64,000 bases of DNA, taken from Odiellus spinosus (taxonomy: Eukaryota > Arthropoda > Arachnida > Opiliones > Phalangiidae). Position numbers and translations under genes: made by a program. The stretch is taken from contig OY987231.1 of the NCBI GenBank assembly GCA_963920705.1, positions 23,103,024-23,167,023 of the forward strand. Reading direction: 5' to 3'. This document shows, piece by piece, positions 1 to 13,052 of this stretch; positions within the stretch are counted from its first letter, which is position 1, and each line of letters starts with the position of its first letter. The notes beneath the pieces are model-generated. The model was not told where the DNA came from. It saw only the letters and a list, made by a program, of their open reading frames with translations, and searched no databases.

Positions 1-3000
1 AATGCTTATCTAAACTATAAGATCCTCAAAATGATTTTCTCTAAAAAAGCATTCGTTACCCCTAACCCTCCCACGTAGGGTTGTCATAATCAGTCTTCAA
101 ACTATTTGGGGAAATAAAAATTGTCAGTACACGATTCAATACCAAAATTCGGAATATTCTTTTATTTCCTCTTGTAGATAATTATTGGGGCAAGGTTATC
201 ATATGAAGGGGATAAGTAACTTCCTCTATAATCTTTTTAAAGCTACGCTGCCTACACACCAAGCTGCCCCTCGCAAGTGGCCAAGGGATAAAAATTAACT
301 GGATGCCAAAAAAAAAAAAAAAAAGGAAAAAAGGGGGGCATACTGGGAGTGTAATTAAATGGTAATTACCAGCGATATATCCGTGAAACACGCGCCTGGG
401 CCCGTTCCAAAATATTGCACGCTTCAACACTCGATAAAAAGAGGGTATAGAAAGAACTAAGGCCTAAATGTTACTTAGTAAGCTTATTTTCTTTTCAAAA
501 GAATAAGAAAACACGACTAAACTTTGTAAAGAATCCTTTAGAAAATCTTTTCACGAATGTTTCGGTACGATAATATTTCAAACACGATTGCCTAATAATA
601 TGCTGGGTTAAAATTACCTCGTAAGTCATTGACCTTTGCACCATGCTGCTATATTTGTTAGGCCTAATGTAAAAACTCGCCAAAACCTAATCTTGCATAT
701 ATTATTATTGGTCTATTAGAAAGGGGAATGAAATTAGAGGAGTTCTCCTACAATCCCAAAAATTAGCTAAATTTAATTACGCAAAAACTCTAGTAATGGT
801 GACATTCAACCTTTAACTGATCTTTGACCCCTGTTAGTTTACCATTAGACCTAAAACTTCTCTACTAGCTTTGTGAATGTGATTGGTCTGATATCGAGTG
901 TTACGCAATAGCGTGACCAAAGATCAACCTAAACCTCTACAGAAACAGCAACCGAATTACGCCAACGATATGGCCAAAAAAATGGTCTAAAAATACGCCC
1001 TTGAAGGCAAAACGGCTTCCCCGGGAGTCCTAAGGGTAGGCGGGGGAACTGTCGCATGTCAATAACAACGCCCGCATATCTGGCGCCATATAGAAGCCTA
1101 GGCTCAACTTAATTGATTAAAATTTGCCCCGAAGGATCAATATTTTAGAAATTTAGGTTGATCTATCAAAGCTGTCAAAGAATGAGAACGAAATGATATA
1201 TTTATCTAGTCTTACCTTGGAAAATGGTATACCAAAGGCAGAAGCGGTATCAATCATGTCTTTCTCGCCACACAACGCCCGCGTTGTAGGGTAGTCTTTG
1301 TAGAATCTGAATCTTCTTTTCTATTGTTCCTCGAAGTCCTCGCGGTCCTTTAGGCTTGGCCCGAAGAAAAGTTCCACTTTTAAGAATGCAATACGGGTTT
1401 AATTCGATACCAGATAAAAGAAAACCAGTCCTAATTATGTAAAATACTCAAGCTAAAAACTGGACAATAACTTTAACGCAACCGATCGCGTCCAAAGCAG
1501 CCGACAAACTAGCGAGTAGCCAAAAACAAGATGGATGATTTGATTTGCTTATTGTTACGTGACGTCCTCAATGCGCGTGCCTACCAAAGCTGGCTTCTTA
1601 TTGGTTTAAGATGAAGCACGTGATCTTCATGCGGGATTTTTGTAAGATAAAGTTGCACTTTCATTTTTGTCCAGCTCCAAGGCTTAAAGGGATAAACTCA
1701 AGAGTTATTTTCATCAATTTGGACTGTTAAAATTTTCAAAACACGCCAAAACTTTCCCATTTCTTTACTGTTCGAATTGTACTTGCTATTGCTAAGCCTA
1801 ATTCCATGCCATTTTATTTGAATCTAAAATTTGATAAATCTTGAACACGCAACATTTATAACTAACAGCGAATTGCAACCTTTGGCGAGTTTTGAAAATG
1901 TTTAGAAGCATAATTTAAAGTGATTCAAGTTATGGATGCGGAATATTTTTAGAAAAATCACTTGACCTTCTGTGTTGTTGTAAAATCATGATGGAAGTTC
2001 CTTAGTTTCCAATAGTCTGGTGCCTCAGCTTCAATTTCTTTCCGAACAACTCGTATCCAGTTAAGTATACCTTAAACAAAAATGTATTCTCCCGTAATTA
2101 AAACAATTATTATTAAATAAACAGTTGTTATTTCATTTTCTATCAGTGAAAAAAATTATAAGCTTTAATTTACGGTTTCCTGATAACATTTTTTTCTTTT
2201 TTAACTGTACAATTTCTTTTTTTGAAACGAAAAGAAATAAAAATCAGGAACTAAAGACATATTTGTACAAATCAAAAAAAATTTCATAGTAATTAAGACA
2301 TTAACTTTTAAAAAGCCCGATTATATGAAATCTCTAACATTTTTTGAAGTATTTTTTTATTTCATACACACATTGGCTTTTTAATAACCACATTTCATTA
2401 AACTTTATTTTTTTTTTGTTTTTAAAAAGAAGTTTTTGGATATAACCTGAAATCCACGCGGTTTTTGTTTAAAAGTACAATTTGTTTTACAATTAAAACT
2501 CTACTTAATACGTTTTTTAAGGTCATTACGGAATTAGTTTTTGTTCAAATAATAAAAGGGTTTTCTTCTTTAGGATTTTAAAACTGGCCTAAAATTACGC
2601 ATTCTGGAAAAAACCCACTCGAATCTAATTTTTAATCCGTAGTTATTAGCCAGGAATGAAACAATTTTACGTTACTCGTTTAAGTTTTTTTGGGGGTAAT
2701 TAGTTTTATCGATCGTAACTTTTTCAATTAATCGGGTTTATTAATTAAATTTCTAACATTATTCTTCGAAGAAATTGAAAATTTCCCCTTAGATTTTTTT
2801 TCTTTTTAAATTTTACATATACAAAGCACATCAAATTGTTTTTAAATATTGTTATTTTAACTGTACATTAAAGAACGTTGTTAAAAATAACTATACAATT
2901 ATATACTATCGTAGGTTTCGGTTCAAATTACCGTTAAATTTACGTGAAAACATTATTTTACGTTTTTTAAGAGTGAGAATTTCAATTATATCAGACCCAT

Positions 3001-3424
3001 TCTTTCGTTACCCCGGGGTTTTTGTTTGTTGAAGAAGATTTCATTCATTCTTACGGTTTTTAAATCTTTTTAATGGTTTTAAATGACTAAATGTCAATGA
3101 TATTATTTACGACAAATATCTACAGCTTTTTTTTTATAAAATAACGTTTGTATTTTGGTTTTCTTTCTACACAAAAACTCCATTCCCCTAAATTTATCCC
3201 GATTCATTCGATAAATACTAAAAACATTTCTATACATTCGAATTTAAAAAAAGAAGGGAAAAAAATTCGGTTCTTTTTATTTATTTGTTTTAAAAAAAAA
3301 AGGGGGGGGGTTTGGAGAAAAATAATGAATTTATGATTTAAAGTTCTACGTAGGATTTAGTTTTATTTTGTCTAACTTTGTGCCTTTATTTGTTCAAAAA
3401 CTAAAACCCACGTTACTTGGCTCG
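1..3424. other. Gene-free flank downstream of INO80D
   Basis: No supported coding exon was found on either strand. The stretch is AT-rich, especially from about 1800 onward, with long T and A runs. A few GC-richer patches (around 1010-1090) carry no recognisable gene. The part just below 3425 is probably the 3' untranslated region of INO80D: the minus strand has an AATAAA at about 3386-3391, roughly 35 nt after the stop. The short open frames here resemble no family I know. Confidence 0.5.
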
Positions 3425-6400
3425 CTAAGATGCGCCTTCTTGCGCTAACATAGTCGTTTTTGTCTCTTGTTGATTAACGGCCGTTGACGTAACCGTTCGC
3501 GAATAACCGCGTAATTCTTTCGAAGTAACGCGTGTTAAATTATCTTGGTATTGTTCGAGTCCCGTCATCGTTAAATTATCATGATTAGCTAAAAGAGAGA
3601 CCGATTCGACGTTCAAACTTTGTAAGGGAAATTTACTAAGTAATTGTTGAGACAAGGAGGCGTTTTGTTGTAAAGTCAAACTAGAAACGTTGTTACCCCC
3701 CACCGCGGGATTTAAAAAGCCGTTTTGATAGCCCGAATTTTGAGATACCATAGAAGAATTGAGCAACCATTGAGGGGTACACGCCGTAAGATTTGGCAAG
3801 GATAATAATTCGTCCTCGCTGACAGTTCCGTCTAAGCGTCCGCCGCCTACTAAACTTGACGAACCGAGCATCAAGTTCGAATCGTGGTTGACGAATTGAC
3901 CGCAAACCAACGATCCTCCTAACAAAGAAGGGTCAGGAGGACCGACTAAAAGATCACCAGTGTCAGTTACTCCGTGAGAAATTCCGGCAGCTACAGCCGC
4001 CGCTCCGTAAATGTTGATAGCGTTCTCGAGAAACTGCGAACTAAGACCGTACTCGCTTCCTTGATTTAGCAAGCATTCGTTGGTCGTCTCTCCGTTGGAT
4101 AAATGCGGATTTAACGAGTTAACGGAGAGCATGGAGGAACTTAATCTCAAATGCAAAGGGACGTCTGAATCTAGAACTGGCATGGAAGAAGACGTCGAGG
4201 CTGTAGCGCGAGAATCAGACGCTGAAACGTGAGAATTTTGACCCAAATGGGAGACTGATAAACCGGGATGAGAGTCGGAGGGTGCCAAACCGTCGTTAAA
4301 AGCTTGGGATAAAGAATTGAGATCGCTCGAAGAGAGACCCGTCATGACGTTCAGACTCTCCATGTCGTTCAGAGCATTCGCGTCCAGGGTACTCGTAAGA
4401 TTCTCAGCCGCTATTAGGGCTGAGGGTAACGCAATGTTGCTCGATAACTCTTCTATATCTTGTCTAGTCACGGTCAATTTTGCTAGCGATTCCTTTGCCA
4501 AGTGAACGTCTTTTGAAACTGCTGCCAAAGCTCTTTCGAGCTCTTCAGTTTCTTCTTTTGTAGGAATGTACTCTCCATTTCTACCATCTATATAATATTT
4601 ATAATTTAAGTTAATGAACTTTAAGCCCCGCCCCTTTGGAAGCCCTGCCCGTTTGAAAGCCCCACCCTTTTGAAAGAAAGAGTAGTATCTGTTTTGGCCC
4701 AACATTAGTTTTCATACCATTAAATAGATCTGAAAATGCATCATCCGGAATTTTGTTCAATACTTCTGTAAAATCGTGCTCCTCTAAAAGTTTGGTAGCT
4801 TGACGAGCCAATTCAGCCGTATCCAGAGGCAACTCTAAAGATTTTTCTATCGTTCCTATACGGATAAACAACTCTTATCACTAATCTATAACTAAGCGGA
4901 AACGAGAAACACCAAGAAAAAAATTACTTACCGGGTGAAAAGTGATCTTCTAATTCACTTCCTAACTCGGATTCCATATTTTCCTCGATTGGTTTAGGAA
5001 GATTATTTGCCTCGGTTGATTCTTCCGCAATCGCAGTCCCAAAAGCTACGCTGTCAGAATTATTATCCGGCACACCGGAATTAGAATTAAATTTGCAGCC
5101 GCTATCATTGACGGGAGAAGAAGGAGCGGAATCGGGACGGATTAACGAAGAAGAGAGACGTTTCTTTTTCTTCCCCCTTTTTGTCGGCCGCGTCAAAGAA
5201 GAAGCTTTCGTCTTCTTTCGAGCTTTTTTCGCTTTCGGTTCCGAAGCCATCTTATTGTAATTATCCTAAAAGAATCCCAAAATTTGTATAGTTTGAAACT
5301 TTATCAAAATAGAAGCTTTACTCACTCTCTTTTTGGCGTGTTCGGCGCACAATGGAAGTTCGTGTGATATATCAAAGACAGGAACGCAGCATTGGGTATT
5401 ATCAGCAAATTTGGCCGTACAGTGTTCGAAAAGTAATTGATCAACGTTGTACATAATGTCTAATATAATTCAAATTAAGGATAATTAGTGTTTTAATGGT
5501 AAAACCACTTTTAGCGATTACTGAATGAAATAGATCAAAATCATTTCAATCTCCCTTAAAGTATAAATGTTCAATCTTCCTTTAAAGTATATATGTTCAA
5601 TCTCCCATTAAAGTAAAATAGTTCATTCTCCCTTTAAAGTAATAAAACAGTTCATTCTCCCTTTTAAGACAGAAAATATATCCTTTAAATTAAAATACAC
5701 GTAAAATAAATTCATTATCACTTCAATATCCATCTTAAGACTAAAAATAACATTTCCTTTAAAGTTAAAAAGAGTTCATTCTCAAGACGAAAGAATTTCA
5801 ATATCACTTTAAAATTATTATAAGCGCTTAATTATCCTGAATTTATCCTTAGCTAAAATTCAAACCTAACCAAACTTCTGAATTTAAACTAAACACTAAA
5901 ATGTCACCTAAAAATTTTGGAAACATACAATCTGAAAAATTCAAGAGCCGTTTCATTTTTAGCTCGTATTTTCTCTTTAAATTATTTAGCGAATAACAAA
6001 AAGGATACGCTTGATACAGTGCCTTGTGTAAGGCAATGCTACGTTGCTACAGTTGAGTTTATCCGATTGATAGCAGCATGTATTTTTCTCCAAACCAATA
6101 CCGGTAAGTCTAAAGAAAAAGAAAAGTTAACGATTAAAACTTAATAGGAGGGATAAGGAGGTAAATGAATTGGTTTTTTTATTGATATTGACAATAAGAC
6201 TCGTTTGCGTATTAAAATATTAATGAAATGTATAGAAAAGTTTGTTTTTTTAAGCAAAAGATGGGCTATCTTTTTCTGAGACACTTTCTGAATGTTTTAT
6301 TTCGCAAATGAGTCTTTTTTTTTTCTAGAAGCAGAGACAATAATAAATTAATCACTTTTTCTTAATTTTGGATGGATATTTCTTAAATAAAAGTTGAGCA

Positions 6401-9008
6401 GTAGTTTTAGGATACAATTGAGTGGCTTGAACGACGTTGCGAGCCATTTTCAATTGGTGTTCGAGCACGCATTCCTCGATGGATAAAGCTTTGTTGGCTA
6501 ATTGGCCGTAACGTCTCATTTCCGATTTTAAAGCTTGTTGTTTCCCTTGTCGGGTTGTGGCTTTTGTACTACACCTAATTGATAGAAGGGCAATAATCGC
6601 TTGTTACTAAAAAGGACGATTAAAGGCGTAGATTAAAATCTGATGGCAAAGATCTGACGTACCAGGTTGGAGCGTTACATTCTAAACCAGAGCACCAATT
6701 AATTCTTTTCAATAACGTACAATCATCCGCATCATCACTATCCTCAGAATCACTACTTATGAATCCTATTAACGAATAAAATTGCGTTAAAGATGATATT
6801 TTTCTTTGGGGTGGTTTATAATTGTATTCCAAAAAAGGGGTTGCCACAAATTTCACCCTAATTTTCTAAATCCATAATTTTTTGTCCTATTTTAAGATTA
6901 AAATCAATTTACCAATAATTTCTAAACCTATTACATAAATATTTCCAGAATATTTAAATTTTCCTACATTTTTCCAGGATTCTTGGATATATTTGTAAAA
7001 TCCCGCAAATTTTCCTGATTATTACGGCCTACCCAAAATTTTCCTACCTAAAATTTCCACAACTTTATAACTTATCCTAAAATTTAACTTATTTATTAAC
7101 CATTTCATGATCTTTTTGATTAATTCCCAGACTTTTCTGCGTTATCCTATTATTAATAAAAATTCCAGGACTGGGCCTACACGTATTTTGATACTTCAGG
7201 ACTTTTAAGTCTATTTTGACATTCCGTTATATCGTGACAACCCTTTTAAAGATTACAAAGTTTTACAAATTTAATTTTCATTGACCGTGATAAAAGTAAT
7301 CTTCTTTTTTCCGACTTTTAACAACAAATTTCTGAGATTGTTGAGTTAGTTTCGCCACGAGCTCCTTCTTACGAGATACGGGCAAAGTTTTCTCAATTTT
7401 CACGTTAATCGTATCAATCGGATGTTCCTTTTTAACCTCTTTCAGCGCGGAAGTTGATGTCAAATTAGATGACCCGGCACTTTGAATAGTATTTCTCGCC
7501 AATGAGTTAATTTGGTTAGTAGCAGCCGCGGTGGAAGGAAAATATACTCCTCCATTTGAACTCGAAGCAGAAGCCCATAAATTTGGATTTGTAGAAGAAA
7601 AAGTGACGTTTTTGTTGGCCCTAGATTTAACTGGCGGATTCAAATTCGTCGTAGTTTGCTCTCTGTTAGTTGGGTTAGAACTGAAAGGTGTTGGAAACGA
7701 CGACGCTTTAATTAAAGAAGGAGCTGTGGCTTCCCGTTTCGTTCCTTTCGAAGCGGAGGCTCGGGAACCGGGTGATTTGGAAGAGGATTTAGATTGTTTG
7801 ATATTAGCTACCGATGTTCTCTGTTGAATTTGTCTTATACAAACTGGCGGTTGCGCGGAACAAAGCTGACGATTTAATAATTCTTTGTGGTTTCCGTTGA
7901 TCAAGGGGAGATTTTTGATCATTCCCGCTTCTTTTTTAACATTGGTCGCGTTAAACGTCAATTTGGGTAAAGCCGCCGTTTGATTGGAGCAAATTTTGGA
8001 TCCATTCTGACTAGTAGACGTAGAAGATTCTTGTTGAGATTTCTTAAGCTTATCCAACACTTTGTTCCGAGCAATTTTGGCTTGTAGCCGATTCATAGTT
8101 TTAGCAAATTTGGGTCCATTTGGTTTTGTTTTACCTCCTTGCGCCTGAACGCTTTCGCACGAAGGTCCCGATGAGGAACAACTACTTTTAGGGGTGGCGT
8201 TACTACAACCGCTGCTCGAGCTGCTATCGCTATTGTTATTAAGAGTAGTTCCCAGCTGCATTTGATGAGTTTTTGGTAACTGCGCCGGCACATTTCCCAC
8301 TCCCAAATTAGAGTAATTGTTATCATTTTGATGAAAGTTCCCGAATAAATTGTTCGACTGTTCGCAAATCTTACTGTTATTAGAGGATACGCGATCATTA
8401 GCAGTTTGAACCGGTTTATTGGAGTTGGTGTTCCAAAAGCCTCGCGATGGATAAAAAGCCCCGGGTAAAACGTCGTCGTTTTTCTCAGATCCTGGGTCAG
8501 GGAAAGCGTAAGGGTCACCCCCGCTACTAGCAGGTGGATCGAGAGATAACGCCGCGCAATCTTCGTTACGAAGGAGAGCCCTTAATCGATCAGCAAACTT
8601 AACTTTACCATCACCGGTTAGGTTTATATCTTTGTCCTTGTTCTTATCTTTTGGTTTCTTTTTTGGTACTTTTGGTATAAAACCTTCAACTTGCATATGA
8701 CTGTTACACAAACTATTTTATAAGACAGAAATGAGTTAAATTGTTGCCGGTTGCATTTACACAAATAAAAATGAATCAAAAACTTACTGTCTATCCTGAT
8801 TGGCCGGTATGGGGTTCGTACACTTCTGTTTTTTATATTTAGCCACGTGGGCGCACTGTTTGAAAGGAGCAGACTTATCTTCGAGAATGTGACGTATGCA
8901 GAAAGCGTAATCCTTCAACCGCCGCTGCTTACAAAGTTTAACGCTATATGAGCATAAAGGTTTGTTGTCTACGGGAGAATAATGGATATGTTTGCCTTGA
9001 AACATCAT
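3425..9008 (-). CDS. INO80D: INO80 complex subunit D-like protein (9 exons, 1279 aa)
   Basis: Predicted subunit of the nuclear INO80 chromatin-remodelling complex. Exons: 9008-8788, 8712-7286, 6765-6663, 6574-6356, 6109-6009, 5459-5326, 5265-4932, 4855-4718, 4587-3425; all phases agree and sum to 1280 codons with the stop. Residues 1-90 carry the first Cys/His domain (GKHIHYSPVDNKPLCSYS, LCKQRR, FCIRHILEDKSAPFKQC, then CTNPIP and CNSHMQVEGFIP). Residues about 660-735 carry the second (NCSNVALPYTRHC, then CTAKFADNTQCCVPVFDIS and CAEHAKK). A basic stretch rich in KKxKK follows. The segment IPDDAFSDLF..NGEYIPTKEETEELERAL matches the conserved acidic segment of vertebrate INO80D, and the tail is Ser/Asn/Leu-rich. 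The paralogous KANSL2 shares the Cys/His domains but not this acidic segment or tail. The start is the first of two adjacent ATGs, next to the conserved GKHIH. Transcribed divergently from PSMB4. Confidence 0.9.
4588..4717 (-). repeat. Three G-rich 17-bp tandem units inside a short INO80D intron
   Basis: On the minus strand the 130-nt intron between exons 8 and 9 holds three adjacent 17-bp copies of a CAAANGGGNRGGGCTTN-type unit (about 4619-4673), each with several G triplets and a GC-box-like core. Such G runs in short introns can act as splicing enhancers or form quadruplexes; that role is inference. Confidence 0.6.
5520..5830. repeat. Degenerate short repeat in INO80D intron and flank
   Basis: Loosely repeated words of the form TTCATTCTCCCTTTAAAGTA recur about every 35-45 bp between roughly 5540 and 5790. 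They are too diverged to give a clean unit. The stretch lies in the intron between the exons at 6109-6009 and 5459-5326. Confidence 0.45.
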
Positions 9009-10369
9009 TCTGGGTAGCCCATTTAGACAGAGAACATATGGGCAAAATCTAAGAGTAACGAAGACAAAACCTTTGTTAGAAGCTATAAAATCATGTAAGA
9101 TATTACTTCAATTATTAAATCTTACGCCTCATAGTGGAACAGAACGTTCCTCAATTTGGAACATGTAGATACATCAACATCTCAAAGCAACACTTGTGAC
9201 TACAGCAAAAAATAAGAAAAATTGTTACGTTCAACTAATTATATTCGACTTTATCACTAATAAACCACTAATCCTATTGTTTACATTTAAATACTTTGAC
9301 ATATAGGCCTAAAGTTTCAATAACAATCTGCATTGAAGGCTTAAAATTGTGTCAAAGACAAGAAACCAAACGAAATTGCGACCGAATAGTGCGTTTAAAT
9401 AATCGGTTGTTAGTTAAGGCAAATTGCAGATAAATTAAATAACTTAATTACGTAAAATTAAAACGCTTAAACGGGCCTTGGTTTGTCCTAAAATAAGATT
9501 TTTCAGCTTTTAAAACCTTTTTTCTAGAAATTTCGGGCCTCGGCTATGAAAATAATTTTTTGTTCCTAATGGCCAAGGCCTAACTTTGAAACTACAAAAC
9601 CTCCCATTCGGCGAATTTATAATTATTATATTTTGAAACTGAAACGATTAAAATAATCTTTTGAAGGTCCGAAATGATAAAACAACCTACTTTTTCCAGA
9701 AAAAAGGGCCTAAATTGTTGTTACTACAAAAATACCTCATCTAAGTTAGGCCTAAAAATTAGGCTTAAAGAAAAGATTCGGATTCCAACAGAAAGGTTCG
9801 GAAATGTCCGAGAGAACTTACGTTGAAACTTTCGGTGACTCTGAATTTCAAAACGAATATCACGATTAAAATAAATTGTCGATTTTGTCCAATCTTAATT
9901 AACAAACTTGGATTAAAAACCCTTAAAACATGATAAGCCTAATGACAATAAACGATATCAAAATACCAACAAAATAGCCCAACTTCCATAACATTGCATA
10001 ATAGACCTAGGCTTATTGCCAGTACTTGAAGCCAAGCCTAAGATAGAATATGGTACAACTCCAACTATTGGTCCTCCGATGGAAATGATATCATTGATTT
10101 TAAAGGCGGACCCAAGGTTGAATTTATATTAAAAAGATAAAGCGTTTATCCTAGAATGAAAAAATGCGAGACATCCAATAATATCCCTCATATTTTTGAA
10201 TTTCCGGTGACGTCAGTCAATGATATTTGAGGGAAGTGAACCAAATAAAAGATTTTAAAGGAAAGTTCACATAGCCGTTCTTACACTTTGGATGACTAAG
10301 GAGAATTTCATTCCAAAGAATTCGAAGAAAGTTTTAGTAATTAGCTTTAAATATTCTAATTAACTCGAA
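9009..10369. other. INO80D/PSMB4 divergent intergenic region
   Basis: About 1.36 kb separate the start of INO80D (minus strand) from the start of PSMB4 (plus strand), so both promoters should lie here. The stretch is AT-rich and dotted with AGGCCTAA-type words (for example about 9310, 9590, 9710-9770). No coding exon was recognised. Confidence 0.55.
10208..10215. promoter_or_regulatory. CRE-like palindrome upstream of PSMB4
   Basis: A perfect TGACGTCA palindrome lies 155 bp upstream of the PSMB4 start codon. This is the binding core of CREB/ATF bZIP factors. Functional use is inference from position only. Confidence 0.35.
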
Positions 10370-11529
10370 ATGACGACATATATGGCTGCATCCGAAGCTT
10401 ATGGTCCCAAAACAGTATCTCAGTAAGTTTAATTACAAAAATTAGCCATAGTTGAATAGTTCAAACCCAAGCCTTTGAACTTCACATGATGACTGTGCTT
10501 TTCAACTTTTGACAGCTAATTACTTCATTTCAATTCCCTTTCAGATACCCCATAACAACTGGGACTTCTGTAATTGGTATCAAATACAAAGATGGGGTCA
10601 TGATAGCCGCAGATACATTAGGATCTTACGGTTCCCTAGCTCGTCATACTAATGTAAAACGTGTTCTCCGCGTGAATGATTCAACCATTCTTGGCTGTAG
10701 CGGGGATATTGCTGATTTCAATTTTCTTATGTCAATAATTGATCAGAAAGTGTAAGATAACACCTCCGAAAATATGAATTCTTATAGTTCTAATCATCTA
10801 ATGTAACGTAAAAATATTTGAACTTAGGATTAATGATGAAAGTTTGAATGATGGATTTAATCTCAAACCTAAATCATTACACTGTTGGTTGACGAGATTT
10901 CTTTACAACAGGTTAATAATATTTCTATACATATAAGAAAGTATTCCACGCCTTTATTCTAATTTGGATCTATTTTATTATTTTAGGCGTTCCAAGTTTG
11001 ACCCACTATGGAATACTTTTGTTGTTGGTGGAATTCAGGATGGGAAGTCTTTCTTAGGTTATGTAGATAAAATCGGAACAGCCTACGAGGATGATACCGT
11101 GGCAACTGGTTACGGAAATTACTTAGCCAGGGTTAGTATAAAACAATTTAAAGTTAAAATGAAATTCTATACTTACGATGATTATACACTTAGCCTCTCA
11201 TGGGAGAAGAATACAAAATGAATCCTGAAATGACAGAAGATGAAGCTAAAGCTCTTCTCATTAAATGCATGACTAATTTGTATTACAGAGACGCTAGAGC
11301 CTCGAATAAGGTTAGAACTTACTAAAATAATATTTAATTAAAATAAGAATATAATTTAAAACAATTCTTTCAGTACGAAATTGCTATCGTGAACTCATCA
11401 GGGTCAAAAGTTGAGGGACCTTTTGAATTAAAATCAAATTGGGAAATTGGTCAAATATCTTAGTAAGTTTATTATTAATTTAAAGCTTAAATAATTTAAT
11501 ATTAATTTCAACTTATTTCCAGCTCTTAA
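10370..11529 (+). CDS. PSMB4: Proteasome subunit beta type-4 (7 exons, 233 aa)
   Basis: Non-catalytic beta7-type subunit of the 20S proteasome core. Exons: 10370-10422, 10545-10751, 10828-10911, 10987-11131, 11194-11310, 11374-11462, 11523-11529. Phases agree and give 234 codons with the stop. Diagnostic segments are [67 protein letters not shown] and [10 protein letters not shown]. The N-terminal propeptide before the TTGTSV segment is short (about 21 residues, against roughly 45 in human). Exon 6 ends either at an in-frame TAG (11461-11463) or at an overlapping GTAAGT donor leading to a two-codon last exon; the second is preferred because the donor fits well. An AATAAA lies at 11601. Confidence 0.95.
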
Positions 11530-11924
11530 TAATGCTTAATCATCATTTGAAAAATATTTTTTCTCATTATTTTTTGGTTTGAAATGTTAAATTTTGGATA
11601 AATAAAAGATTTTGTCACCTAATTTGAAAGTATTATAGTATCAAGAACTCATTTATTTACCTAAGAACATTGGGGCAAATATATTCTAAGCCTATCCTAC
11701 TGATTCCTGAAAGTTGTAGGTAAAAAAGTAGAATAAAATGTCAAATTAAAGAATTTAAAGGGAGTATAAATTTCTGGCCCAAGTAAAATTTGACATTGCT
11801 GCCGCTAAGCCTAACCAATGCACTTTAAATTTGTTGGAAGTTGCTTTGGGAAACAAGACGTCATGAGCGTTAGCAGACGATTTTTCGTTTATATGCTCTT
11901 TACGGGGTAAAACATCCTATATTA

Positions 11925-12002
11925 GTGACGTCAGCACTTGTTTTTCTCGAGTAATGAAATAAAAGAAATTAGAATTAGGATAAAAACTAATGCTGACGTC
12001 AC
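11925..12002. repeat. Inverted repeat with TGACGTCA in both arms
   Basis: GTGACGTCAGCA at 11925-11936 is repeated inverted as TGCTGACGTCAC at 11991-12002, 54 bp apart, and imperfect pairing continues outside the arms. Each arm has a CRE-like palindrome. It sits between PSMB4 and SRP19, about 290 bp before the SRP19 start. It is either a small MITE or a paired regulatory site. Confidence 0.55.
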
Positions 12003-12046
12003 TTATATTTGTTTTTGCATTGTGGACACTCATTTGAATACTTACA

Positions 12047-12080
12047 GCATGGAATAATAAGCAATTTTATTATTCCATGC
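12047..12080. repeat. Perfect 14-bp hairpin
   Basis: GCATGGAATAATAA at 12047-12060 is followed by a 6-nt loop and its exact reverse complement at 12067-12080. This may be a hairpin remnant of a MITE. A further partial copy of GCATGG follows at about 12088. Confidence 0.6.
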
Positions 12081-12290
12081 TTACAGAAAGCATGGCCACG
12101 CCCCTTCACTCGACACTTTGAACCCCGGTTGAAATGTTCAAATCGACTCTTTTCATTGTAGTAGAAATGGTAGGAAATATGGTACTAAAAATCCCATATA
12201 AATCGTCATAAAATATGCAAAATTTATTTCTAGTATACACGGCAATACGGCATGATCTCCATCTATTTGTTTTGCATTCGAGCATAAGTT

Positions 12291-13052
12291 ATGCCTGTAA
12301 TGGTAGAAAAAAAGTATAGTGATCGTGAAAGGTAACTAATTTAGAGCTAATTAACTTTGAGAAGTTAGATTTAAACAGAAAATATTAACTCTCAAATATA
12401 AAAATAAATATTAGAGTTAAAAAACAATCTTAATGTTAAGCCTCGGCAAATTGAAGCATTGAATTTTTTAATTTTAACAGGTGGATTGGTATTTATCCCG
12501 CATACATTAACAGCAAGAAAACTGTAGCTGAAGGCAGGAGAATTCCCAAAGAAAATGTAATTATAGTTATTAACCTTAATTTCTCAAGATAATAAAATAT
12601 ATTTCGTTTTCCAAGTGTGTAGAAAATCCAACTTACCAAGAAATCAGAGATGTTTTAGATTCAGCCGGGTTCAAAGTTGGGGTTGAGGTACTTGTTTCAT
12701 TCCCAATTAAGTCTAAAAATTATAATTAATATTAATTACCACGCAGAATAAACTGTATCCGAGGGAACAAAATAAAGACAGCATTATTTACCGTGGAAGA
12801 ATTAAGGTTCAGATTAAAAATGACGATGGAACCCTATTAAATCCAAAATTCCCCAACAGTAAGATCTGAAATTAAAATTTAATCGGGTTAAATTTAATTT
12901 AATGATTTATTTTAGAAAAATCTCTGTTAATTTATACCTGCGAAATGATTCCACGTTTGAAGTCACGTACTCAGAAACAAAGTTCAACCGAAGTGGCATC
13001 TAATGTCCAGACTACATCTAAAAAAGGGAAAGGAAAAAAATCAAAACGATAA
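12291..13052 (+). CDS. SRP19: Signal recognition particle 19 kDa protein (5 exons, 145 aa)
   Basis: RNA-binding subunit that helps assemble the S domain of the signal recognition particle. Exons: 12291-12331, 12481-12556, 12616-12687, 12747-12858, 12916-13052; phases agree and give 146 codons with the stop, against 144 residues for human SRP19. Diagnostic segments are RWIGIYPAYINSKKTVAEGR with RIPKEN, VENPTYQEI, LYPREQNKDSIIYRGRIKVQ and MIPRLKSRTQK. The end is the family's Lys-rich tail (SKKGKGKKSKR). Exon 3 begins after an AAG rather than a later TAG because only that restores phase and the VENP motif. AATAAA lies at 13076. It follows PSMB4 on the same strand after about 760 bp, which is too far to call an operon. 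Confidence 0.96.

Noticed and set aside
3425-9008. KANSL2 as the identity of the Cys/His-domain gene, or two separate genes
   Set aside because: The acidic IPDD..EETEELERAL segment and long tail fit INO80D. A phase-consistent exon chain (donor GTGATT at 6355, exon 6109-6009) joins the two halves into one frame.
9300-9770. TTAGGC words as interstitial nematode-type telomere repeats
   Set aside because: The words are dispersed, not tandem, and are often embedded in the palindrome TTAGGCCTAA. The gene content (SECISBP2, arthropod-like receptor) argues against a nematode.
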